Part shown: one piece after another, positions 8,501 to 14,691 of the stretch
How the letters are laid out: every line of letters starts with the position of its first letter
Position numbering within the stretch: the stretch's first letter is position 1
Position numbers and translations under genes: made by a program
Notes under the pieces: generated by a model
The model's input: only the letters and a program-made list of their open reading frames with translations
Database searches by the model: none
What the model was told of the DNA's origin: nothing
Source: a virus
Reading direction: 5' to 3' (one strand)
DNA length: 28,267 bases
Virus record (IMG/VR): IMGVR_UViG_3300017613_000821
Coordinates: 1-28,267 of that record

Positions 8501-11187
8501 GGAAAAGATGCACTAGCTGGATCAGAATACTCAAAAATGCCGTATTCCCAAAATTGAAACCCTGGACCTGGATTGCTATCAATCATTTCTACGTTTAAAA
8601 ATACACCAGAAGTAGAACTTGAACTTATCGAACTTGAGCTTGACAAGCTTGAACTAGATGAACTTGAACTTAACGAACTTGAAGAAGATATAGACGAAGA
8701 CGAAGAAGAAGACGAAAACGAAGATAATGAAGACGAAGATATAGACGAAGACGAAGAACTAGTAGAACTTGAGCTTGAAGGATGTATCCAAATATTGACC
8801 AGCGGCCCAACTCCACTTGGATATCCAGCTAATCCACCAGAAGGAGTATCTTCAAAATCATGGAATATAGTCCACGTTCTATCAGGACAAGGATCTCCAC
8901 ATTCTTTATGTAGATAAGTCAAGTACGGAGAAGAACCAGCTATTGTAGCCCACCCATTAACAGGTTGAGCAAATCTAATTTTTAAACTATCATCTCTTTG
9001 AATACATATACTCTTAGGTTCTATTCTTCTCGCATAAGGTCTATCTTCATTTACCTTACCACAACTACCTTGTAAAATTTCCCATGCTTGAACTACTACA
9101 TACCTACCAAGACCGTGATTTACATGCCACTCTTTATTTGCGTAATTCTGTCTATGTAAATAAGTAGCCACACCAGCCGAAGGAGTAGGCCCACTTCCAG
9201 AAAGGTATTGACTACCTGTAAAAAATGTATTAAAAAATCCATCCGAATCTAATGGATATAAAGGAATTGAAGTAACCCCTTTAGCTTCACTTGCAGAAGG
9301 AGAAATTAACTCATGATAAATTACATGCTTATTAACTGGTCTTACATATTCCCAATTTCTAATTAGCTCCGTAGCTAAGAATTCATTAATAATAAAACTT
9401 TCACCAGAAAATAAATCATTAAATGGCTGTACATCAATTAATGGTTCTGTATTAAGATCTACTTCTACAATATAGTGAGGAGTAATTACAGGAGATCCAC
9501 TTGGGCCAAGACCTTCCACAAAACGTGAAAAATCTACATGCTGTGGATAGACCGTTCCAAAAAATTCTCCGTCCAATCCATTAGTAATAGAATTCAATGC
9601 ATGAAGTACTGTATATGATTGACATCCTTGAAGTGTATGAGTGATTACTTCTGTTAAATTACTTTCTAATCGCTTACCATCATATACATAAACATTTAAT
9701 TGTGGTGTTCCAGCGGAAGGACAGGTTCTATCAATTCCTATTCTATATCTGTTACCTGATTTATAATTTGTTATGCTTCCAATGGTTGAATATACCGTTC
9801 CATTATATTGCTCATATACAGCGAAACGTCTTTGACTACCTACCTTCTCCATTGCTACGGCAATCCAATCACTATACGTAGTTCCGAAACCATGATAATC
9901 ATTACTCAGACCATAGAACATAAAGCTACAGTTATTAACCGTTTGCGCTCCCATTGCAATACCAGCACAATGTTCAAAATCACCAACAAAACTTTGTCCT
10001 GATAAACTCAAAGTTCTTGTTCCAGTATCTACAGTATCCCACGCTGAAACACTTACGGTATCTGTACTTATACTATCTACAAATGAATTTAACTCCCTTG
10101 CTTTATAGCAAAGAAATTTCTCTGATTGACCGCAATCCCATGAATCAAAACAAGTAGGCTTTTCAGTAGCATGAACTGGATAATTAGAAGGATCAAATTG
10201 AGAATACCATAAATCTCCTGCACCACCAGAAGGTTGTTGACCATAAAATTCTAACCAATTGTAGTCATTAATAGGATTAATTTCTGGCCCAAAATAACTC
10301 CGTACTCCTTTAGGAATTCCAGGGTGAAAACTTGGAAATCTATCATAACTAGCTAATCCACCGTCACACCATTCATCCCACCGCTCATAAACATTCATAG
10401 CGCTAGTAGAATTAGATAGGAATAATTTCCAGATAATATATAATGCATTGTAAGTACCAATGCGTTTTAAGAAATAAATTAAATTTTCCGTCCACTCACG
10501 TAAATTTATTTCTGCAAACTGTTCATTAATTTCTATTCCATATATTTGAGCGATATAGCCTAGCCAGCGAAGTTGAATTTCTCTAGAGTCCATTAATGAC
10601 CATAAAGTTTTCATCATAGTATATGGTTCATGATGTACTTGATCGAAGTAAACCTTTAACCATTCCACTACATTAGGAGTTTGATTATGCGCTGGTATAG
10701 CTCTTACGGCATAATCTTTAAGACCTTCAAATTCTATTGAATAGATATCTGTTTCACTAGTAGGCCAAACTTTTCCGAAGAAAGCAAATGTTCTTTCTTG
10801 ATTAACATAATCTCTATATTCTAAATTTTCTGATCTTGCTAGCCACGCATGAAAAAAGCTATCTTTACGGAAGTACATCTCATTGCCTATTCCTATTGCA
10901 CTTAAAGAAGCCGTTTCTGTATCAGTACGAAACTTCTTAAAGTCTTCATAGACTCCTTGATACTCCATCTTGAAACGATTACCATCAATTTCTTTTATAA
11001 GAAATTTCTTACCTACAAATCCATCAGTAGCATCGTCCTCATAAAGAACTGTAAACACTCCTCCATCAGCCCAAATACCTTGTCGTGGGCCAGCTAGAAA
11101 AGATCTTTGTGTACCTGTAGTTCTACTAACTAAGATATTAAAGTATCTTTCAAGTAGCTGATAATTAGGATCTGAAAATTTACCCAT
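5539..11187 (-). CDS. Giant baseplate/tail protein: P2 gpI-like N-terminus plus poly-Ser-linked lectin-like domains
   Basis: An 1882-residue mosaic. Residues about 200-260 (LDSREIQLRWLGYIAQIYGIE-type stretch, then REWTENLIYFLKRIGTYNALY) match the pattern of P2 gpI-type tail proteins, which join baseplate to fibres. Residues about 685-790 include the EWHVNHGLGRYVVVQAW module shared with the 643-residue fibre. Poly-serine blocks at about 804-860, 1116-1268, 1432-1575 and 1703-1765 separate beta-rich domains. The domain at 1576-1702 (SGIEALQGGAIGFDQST, LSWYWKVSSEEDYDWLSFYI, ISGTVDWVLVSYHI, GWLDTFVF) resembles one common in secreted bacterial proteins. The C-terminal domain is about 1766-1882. 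It follows the gp6-like gene, where T4 has gene 7. Likely a baseplate-anchored, multi-headed adhesin; ligands are unknown. Confidence 0.75.
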   Translation of the reverse strand: MGKFSDPNYQLLERYFNILVSRTTGTQRSFLAGPRQGIWADGGVFTVLYEDDATDGFVGKKFLIKEIDGNRFKMEYQGVYEDFKKFRTDTETASLSAIGIGNEMYFRKDSFFHAWLARSENLEYRDYVNQERTFAFFGKVWPTSETDIYSIEFEGLKDYAVRAIPAHNQTPNVVEWLKVYFDQVHHEPYTMMKTLWSLMDSREIQLRWLGYIAQIYGIEINEQFAEINLREWTENLIYFLKRIGTYNALYIIWKLFLSNSTSAMNVYERWDEWCDGGLASYDRFPSFHPGIPKGVRSYFGPEINPINDYNWLEFYGQQPSGGAGDLWYSQFDPSNYPVHATEKPTCFDSWDCGQSEKFLCYKARELNSFVDSISTDTVSVSAWDTVDTGTRTLSLSGQSFVGDFEHCAGIAMGAQTVNNCSFMFYGLSNDYHGFGTTYSDWIAVAMEKVGSQRRFAVYEQYNGTVYSTIGSITNYKSGNRYRIGIDRTCPSAGTPQLNVYVYDGKRLESNLTEVITHTLQGCQSYTVLHALNSITNGLDGEFFGTVYPQHVDFSRFVEGLGPSGSPVITPHYIVEVDLNTEPLIDVQPFNDLFSGESFIINEFLATELIRNWEYVRPVNKHVIYHELISPSASEAKGVTSIPLYPLDSDGFFNTFFTGSQYLSGSGPTPSAGVATYLHRQNYANKEWHVNHGLGRYVVVQAWEILQGSCGKVNEDRPYARRIEPKSICIQRDDSLKIRFAQPVNGWATIAGSSPYLTYLHKECGDPCPDRTWTIFHDFEDTPSGGLAGYPSGVGPLVNIWIHPSSSSSTSSSSSSISSSSLSSFSSSSSSSSISSSSSLSSSSSSSSLSSSSSISSSSTSGVFLNVEMIDSNPGPGFQFWEYGIFEYSDPASASFPVPSAVGGNGDRAVIVAISARADDPDVPLEIDKVELGGNKLTPIFSIGVNDRTYRSIYHWTGYLLESGIVSRTNDEINVDWVFGPDDGTVLGYVACENVNQTTPIDTVYGVNYNVDPDNWYDGIWTGYYNHINADLPMIFCMGSRVNYITFLDTDIMFHEYSYSYGYLLQDVASLDGFSTSMYIKVYHNNTSPVIDERFLTDGPEGGSCGKIAGVFVLKAALSSSSSSSVSSSSSSVSSSSSSSSSSSSSSLSSSSISSSSSSLSSSSSSSSSSLSSSSSSSDSSSSSSESSSSSSSSSLSSSSSSISSSSSSSSLSSSSSSLSSSSSSSSSSLSSSSSSSSSSLSSSSSSLSSSSISSSSSSLSSSSSSSSYSSYAGYWYGYPYTPSFQAQDTGGATHIVIDGDPGSNIAVPTDGYVTQIQLYVGVAGDVDISTFTRDGVSDVYTDKKWVQDISLTTGLKTLNQNVDFSGDAFPVSAGISYLGYACKNGLEITYSLVGPSNGWMYDIGDQIGDGSPSLFTDQPDYFLMARFFISQNFSLSSSSTSLSSSSLSSSSLSSSLSSSSSSSSSSLSSSSSSFSSSSSSSSLSSFSSSSSSSSLSSSTSSSSSSSSSSLSSSSSSFSSSSSSSSLSSSSSSSSSVSSSSSSLSSSSSSSSSVSSSSSSVSSSSSSGSSSSTSSASADLTFDGLNFNLSGDADWFKQSSFVHSGIEALQGGAIGFDQSTRIDLVHPYDGQLSWYWKVSSEEDYDWLSFYINDVLQTRISGTVDWVLVSYHISSTDSVYWVYDEDYSESVGEDTGWLDTFVFTEDSSSSSSVSSSSSSVSSSSSSSSSVSSSSSSLSSSSSSSSSVSISSSSVSSSSTSVSSSSTSFSWQAYFDNTYWTTIFGSWSGSVWDSEGGKGGEYCWLDELGTWVEGFRPTKIRVTHTVGSPTYLRLRDSNSVALFIISDYTSGDEVDITFQGADIKELQVGSGEGSAYTVTNIEFYG
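5893..6080 (-). repeat. Poly-serine block 4 of the giant tail protein
   Basis: About 62 codons of Ser with Val, Leu, Ile and Thr, placed before the C-terminal domain. Confidence 0.88.
6465..6893 (-). repeat. Poly-serine block 3 of the giant tail protein
   Basis: About 143 Ser-rich codons. The complementary strand shows repeated GAACTT, GAAGAA and GATGAA hexamers. Confidence 0.9.
7385..7840 (-). repeat. Poly-serine block 2 of the giant tail protein
   Basis: About 152 codons. Near its start it repeats a seven-codon unit (six Ser then Val, such as AGTTCATCGAGTTCTTCGGT), which then decays into irregular Ser runs broken mainly by Leu and Ile. Confidence 0.9.
8608..8775 (-). repeat. Poly-serine block 1 of the giant tail protein
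   Basis: About 56 codons of Ser with Leu, Ile, Phe and Thr. This is the most N-terminal linker, following the baseplate-anchoring part. Confidence 0.88.
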
Positions 11188-11196
11188 TATACTCTC

Positions 11197-11580
11197 TTAG
11201 TTGATCTTATTCATCAACTCATCCATCTTCTGTTTAATTCTTTTCCTTTCTTCTTCTACTTCAATATAGTCCTGTCTCAACTCTTGATTAGTTGGATCTC
11301 TTCTTAATTGTCTTTTAATATTCATCTTATCTTGAACTAATTTATCATGCATAAATTGATAAAATTTATAATCGCTTTTTATTTGTTGATTCTGTAATGC
11401 TCCTGCAAAATCATTTTCATATGTTTTCATTTTAGAATCGACTCTTTCTATTACTGCTTTATCTTCTTTATCCACTCTTTCATTAGTAGCAAATGTAGTA
11501 GCAAAAGCAAATACCGCACCAATCAAAACGATTAAAGAACCAGCGATTGCCAAAGTAGTTTTTAATTTTTTAGTAAACAT
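11197..11580 (-). CDS. Membrane-anchored coiled-coil protein in the baseplate operon
   Basis: A 127-residue protein. After a basic N-terminus (MFTKKLK), residues about 9-32 form one hydrophobic segment (TLAIAGSLIVLIGAVFAFAT). The rest is charged and helical, with heptad-like stretches at about 75-125 (IEVEEERKRIKQKMDELMNK). The layout, one N-terminal membrane segment followed by a soluble coiled coil, matches inner-membrane spanins of the Rz type. It is also compatible with other membrane proteins, and no lipoprotein partner is visible nearby. The ATG follows GAGGAG and directly abuts the stop of the gp6-like gene, so it is translated with the baseplate. A membrane protein at this place is unusual. 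Function not recognised. Confidence 0.6.
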   Translation of the reverse strand: MFTKKLKTTLAIAGSLIVLIGAVFAFATTFATNERVDKEDKAVIERVDSKMKTYENDFAGALQNQQIKSDYKFYQFMHDKLVQDKMNIKRQLRRDPTNQELRQDYIEVEEERKRIKQKMDELMNKIN

Positions 11581-13308
11581 TTAGAACTCCTCTACTATCT
11601 TTACTGTGTCAGGGGCTAAAACAGGAAATTGATTTAACCCTATTTGAATTGGTCTAAGCATATTATCTCTATCAGTCCAAGGAGGAGTTACCCATCTTGG
11701 ATAAAGAAGAGAATTATGACCATAAATTATTTTGTTACTATTTATGTCACGAATATCTATATTTCTTATACCTCTGATATTTTCAAATTCGTTATCTGGA
11801 GATACTTGAGTAGTATCCAGTAAAAATTCTACAATATCTTTAAAATCCATTTCGCTATAGAATAACTGATTTTGTGGTCTGAAATAATAAATCAATTTAT
11901 CTAATACATCCTGTGCAATATTAGTAAAATTAAATATCCTTTTCTTCCTCACTCCAATTTCAAAAGTGAAGTAAACTAAATCTGGAACTTCAAATACCTC
12001 ATAAGCAGAAATCATTTTTCTCGGAGCAAGGTAATTAAGTAATTCCTCTTCCCATGCTTGAGCATATCTAATAGGAACAAGGGTTGACGCTGATACTCCC
12101 CAATCAGTCCAGAACATACCAGCGGAAGTAACTATAGTATTGTTTCCCCACACTTGAGGAATAACACTAAGATGTACTAAGTTATATTCTTCTGGATCAC
12201 CAGCGGAAGGAGATATATCTTGCTCTCCCCATGCATTAGCTCTTATGATATCAGAACGTGAGGATAAATAGGAATTGTAGTCATTCGAAGTAACATCTCT
12301 AAATTGCGCTCTAAGAGCGGAAGCGGAGTTAAACTTGATCTCCGTTATGGTTTCGGGGTTAGCGGCTCCAATACTTGCCGCTGATAAAGTAATTGTGATT
12401 GTGCTATTGTCTACATAAACTGGAACAACTCCAAGTTCCTCCATAAACTCATCGTCTACTATAATCCAAGTTTCAGCTACATCTGCACCAATACTTCCAT
12501 CTATGCCTTTAGAATCAATAACTCTAATATTTATTTTATCATTAGGAGCAGGAACATTTCTAGAAGAATTAAATACTACTTTATATCTTTCATATCTATC
12601 ATAGATAAACATATAAACGTCATCAGATACTTGAGGAATAAGATCTAAATAAAAATCTGAAACTCTTGTCCATTCAGTTTGTACAGTACCAGATTGTGGT
12701 TGAACTAGTACTCTCAAAGTAGGATAAATATCTGTTAAATCATCGTCATAAGCATAATCGGCTGGAAGGATCAATTCATTATCAACTAAATCATCTCCTG
12801 AATAGTTTTCTAAATCTACTACTTGTCCTTGTTTTACAGGTAAAGGAAATTGAAGCAATGGGCCAGTAGCGGTTACTTGAGTGGAAGTAGTAGTGGTATA
12901 AAAAATAATATTACCTTCATTGTCTGTACGTCCAGAATTTAATTGTTTCCAAGGAAGTACTCTAAATACATCTCCTGCTACTATCGGATCACCAGGCCCA
13001 CCAGTTACCGTGACTGTTACAGTAGCTCTAGCTGATCTAATTCCCTTTGGCTCATATCCAACCTGTCTAGCCAATCTGTTTGCCGCTTCATAAACATCGG
13101 CTGTTTCTAAGAAAACATTTTTAGCAATCTTATTGGTGAAGAATGTAGTCAATTCACCGATATAAGACATAAGCTCCATAAGGATTGAGATATTGGCTCC
13201 TTCGAAATCATAATCTCTATATACATCACTTTGCTTTAACTCTTCCCTAAATTTATCTACCAATGTTAGAAAATCAATTTCTAGGTAGCTTGGTGTAAAA
13301 TCTGTCAT
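11581..13308 (-). CDS. Baseplate wedge protein, gp6/baseplate J-like
   Basis: A 575-residue protein. The N-terminal part (YLEIDFLTLVDKFREELK, ANISILMELMSYIGELTTFFTNKIAKNVFLETA, ANRLARQVGYEPKGIRSARA) is the typical start of T4 gp6 and baseplate-J proteins: a helical region followed by a beta region (TVTVTVTGGPGDPIVAGDVF). In T4, gp6 dimers form the inner baseplate ring and pull on the wedges during contraction. T4 gp6 is somewhat longer (about 660 residues). It lies downstream of gp25 and upstream of the gpI-like tail protein, matching the order of contractile-tail operons. The start is supported by GGAG about 9 bases upstream. Confidence 0.88.
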   Translation of the reverse strand: MTDFTPSYLEIDFLTLVDKFREELKQSDVYRDYDFEGANISILMELMSYIGELTTFFTNKIAKNVFLETADVYEAANRLARQVGYEPKGIRSARATVTVTVTGGPGDPIVAGDVFRVLPWKQLNSGRTDNEGNIIFYTTTTSTQVTATGPLLQFPLPVKQGQVVDLENYSGDDLVDNELILPADYAYDDDLTDIYPTLRVLVQPQSGTVQTEWTRVSDFYLDLIPQVSDDVYMFIYDRYERYKVVFNSSRNVPAPNDKINIRVIDSKGIDGSIGADVAETWIIVDDEFMEELGVVPVYVDNSTITITLSAASIGAANPETITEIKFNSASALRAQFRDVTSNDYNSYLSSRSDIIRANAWGEQDISPSAGDPEEYNLVHLSVIPQVWGNNTIVTSAGMFWTDWGVSASTLVPIRYAQAWEEELLNYLAPRKMISAYEVFEVPDLVYFTFEIGVRKKRIFNFTNIAQDVLDKLIYYFRPQNQLFYSEMDFKDIVEFLLDTTQVSPDNEFENIRGIRNIDIRDINSNKIIYGHNSLLYPRWVTPPWTDRDNMLRPIQIGLNQFPVLAPDTVKIVEEF

Positions 13309-13309
13309 T

Positions 13310-13522
13310 TTAGTTTACTCCTAAACTTGTTTTTGCATCCTCTATCGCTAATTCAGCACTTAATTGAGAACGTCCTACATTTCCTATTTTTTCCATCTCT
13401 ACTCTATAATGACGTTTCTCTTCATCATAACAAAGAGTAACATCATATTTTCCTATTTTCATTGGCTTTCTTATATCTTTAAATTGATGATTTAATTTTA
13501 ACCAATTATTAAATGTAGTCAT
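13310..13522 (-). CDS. Small protein between gp25 and gp6, unknown
   Basis: A 70-residue protein (MTTFNNWLKLNHQFKDIRKP). Residues about 22-48 look like beta strands (KIGKYDVTLCYDEEKRHYRVEM), followed by a helix (SAELAIEDAKTSL). AAGGAT precedes the ATG, and its stop is one base from the gp6-like start, so the two are co-translated. No family recognised. Confidence 0.65.
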   Translation of the reverse strand: MTTFNNWLKLNHQFKDIRKPMKIGKYDVTLCYDEEKRHYRVEMEKIGNVGRSQLSAELAIEDAKTSLGVN

Positions 13523-13531
13523 TTAATATCC

Positions 13532-13915
13532 TTATCTAGACAAAATAAAATCTATTACTTGAGTGTCATCCCTTCCAAGTATAGTAAAATTAATCTTACA
13601 GCGATAAGTATTAGAATTATACAAAGGCTCAATATCAAATACAGTTACTTCTATTCTAGGTTCCCATATTTTAATTGCTGATAATAAATTTTCAGCTATA
13701 ATCCTTGCAGTAACTTCATCCATAGGTTCGAAAAGAAGACCCCAAATATTAGTAGCAAAAGTAGGCAACATTCTTCTTTCACCTTGAAATGTTAATATAA
13801 TATTCCGTATACTGTTTAATACAGCGGCTACATCTACGTCCTTCTGCATATCACCATCGGATTGCTTACTATAATTTTCGTCTAAGTCACTCCAAAAAAA
13901 GCTTTGATCAACCAT
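13532..13915 (-). CDS. 25: Baseplate wedge protein gp25 (GPW/gp25 family)
   Basis: A 127-residue protein of usual family length. It has the family's central signature: a helix (VAAVLNSIRNIILTFQGERRMLP, residues 30-51, with the conserved GER at 45-47), then TNIWGLLFEPMDEVTARIIAENLLSAI and a C-terminal beta section (RIEVTVFDIEP, YRCKINFTI). gp25 sits at the heart of the wedge next to gp6 and the sheath; although sometimes called lysozyme-like, its role is structural. AGAGGAAAC precedes the ATG. The start overlaps the end of the upstream Zn-finger gene by 8 bases. Confidence 0.9.
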   Translation of the reverse strand: MVDQSFFWSDLDENYSKQSDGDMQKDVDVAAVLNSIRNIILTFQGERRMLPTFATNIWGLLFEPMDEVTARIIAENLLSAIKIWEPRIEVTVFDIEPLYNSNTYRCKINFTILGRDDTQVIDFILSR

Positions 13916-14288
13916 GTTTCCTCTGTGGATTTATTACTATATCGTCTGTATATTTTTTTCGAATAGGTCTAGAAGTATTTATCTTTTTTTTATCACCATT
14001 ATCAATAATTAGAATAGATTCTGTATTTCTTCTAGATATTATTCTTTCTTTGTACTTTTTATAATACTCTGCATTGTAATTTTTTACCTTGATTTTATTT
14101 TCACGTTTCCACCTTTTGTCACGTTTTCTTTTTAATATTTTATAACGCTCCGTTTGTTTTAACCTGTTATTTCTATCCCTTTGACAGTCCTTACATTCTA
14201 CTTGCTTGCCGTTAGTCCTACTCCTGTTATTGTAGTACTTTTTATCAAGTCTCCTATTCTTACCACATGTAGGACATATCTTTTTCAT
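13908..14288 (-). CDS. Basic Zn-finger protein resembling the N-terminal part of phage HNH proteins
   Basis: A 126-residue, strongly basic protein. CPTCGKNRRLDKKYY (C5, C8) and VECKDCQRD (C32, C35) make a four-Cys zinc motif. It is followed by a Lys/Arg-rich helical stretch (ERYKILKRKRDKRWKREN, YNAEYYKKYKERIISRRN). This layout is common at the N-terminus of phage HNH endonucleases, but no HNH catalytic motif follows. It could be a DNA-binding remnant of a homing endonuclease or a stand-alone nucleic-acid binder. The ATG overlaps the preceding stop as ATGA, and its 3' end overlaps gene 25. Confidence 0.6.
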   Translation of the reverse strand: MKKICPTCGKNRRLDKKYYNNRSRTNGKQVECKDCQRDRNNRLKQTERYKILKRKRDKRWKRENKIKVKNYNAEYYKKYKERIISRRNTESILIIDNGDKKKINTSRPIRKKYTDDIVINPQRKHG

Positions 14289-14470
14289 ATTCGCTCAAAT
14301 TTCGTACTTTGATAATCTTTATGTTTTCTATCGGTAATATTGAAGTAATAGCCGTAGTCATCCTTACCAATGAATTCAAGATATTTAGGATCTACCTTCA
14401 AACGCTTGGAAATCTTCTTCTTAGCTTGCTCTAACTTTCTATCTTCTACAAGATACCGTATTAGTCTCAT
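14285..14470 (-). CDS. Small protein with capsid-targeting-like leader
   Basis: A 61-residue protein beginning MRLIRYLVEDRKLEQAKKK. The first ten residues closely match the start of the CCA-adding-type enzyme in the same operon (MKFLNYLVEER) and contain LVE, fitting the LxE cleavage consensus of T4-type prohead proteases. The rest is a basic helix (EQAKKKISKRLK) followed by DPKYLEFIGKDDYGYYFNIT. It overlaps both neighbouring genes by four bases (ATGA). No family recognised. Confidence 0.6.
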   Translation of the reverse strand: MRLIRYLVEDRKLEQAKKKISKRLKVDPKYLEFIGKDDYGYYFNITDRKHKDYQSTKFERI

Positions 14471-14682
14471 GTTGCCATTGCCAAATTTTTATTAGTTAAT
14501 TTACGAGTGAGATTTCTCATTTTTATTTCGTCCATAAGACTAGTAAAAAGATTTCCTGCTAAAGTCTTAAAATCGCTCTTCTTATGCTTAAAATAAAAAC
14601 TCAAAATTTCTTTATCGTTCATTTTTTCTAAGCTAGTGTTTACGGTTACTTTCTCACCTAAATATTTTTCTACTAAATCCAT
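14467..14682 (-). CDS. Small unknown protein
   Basis: A 71-residue protein (MDLVEKYLGEKVTVNTSLEK), mostly charged helices ending in a basic stretch (MRNLTRKLTNKNLAMAT). The N-terminus has LGE at residues 8-10, a possible but weak match to the leader seen in neighbours. AGGAGAATAAC precedes the ATG. No family recognised. Confidence 0.55.
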   Translation of the reverse strand: MDLVEKYLGEKVTVNTSLEKMNDKEILSFYFKHKKSDFKTLAGNLFTSLMDEIKMRNLTRKLTNKNLAMAT

Positions 14683-14691
14683 GTTATTCTC

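Noticed and set aside
8573-8917. Plus-strand acidic frame
   Set aside because: Antisense of serine block 1 and its flanks in the giant tail gene.
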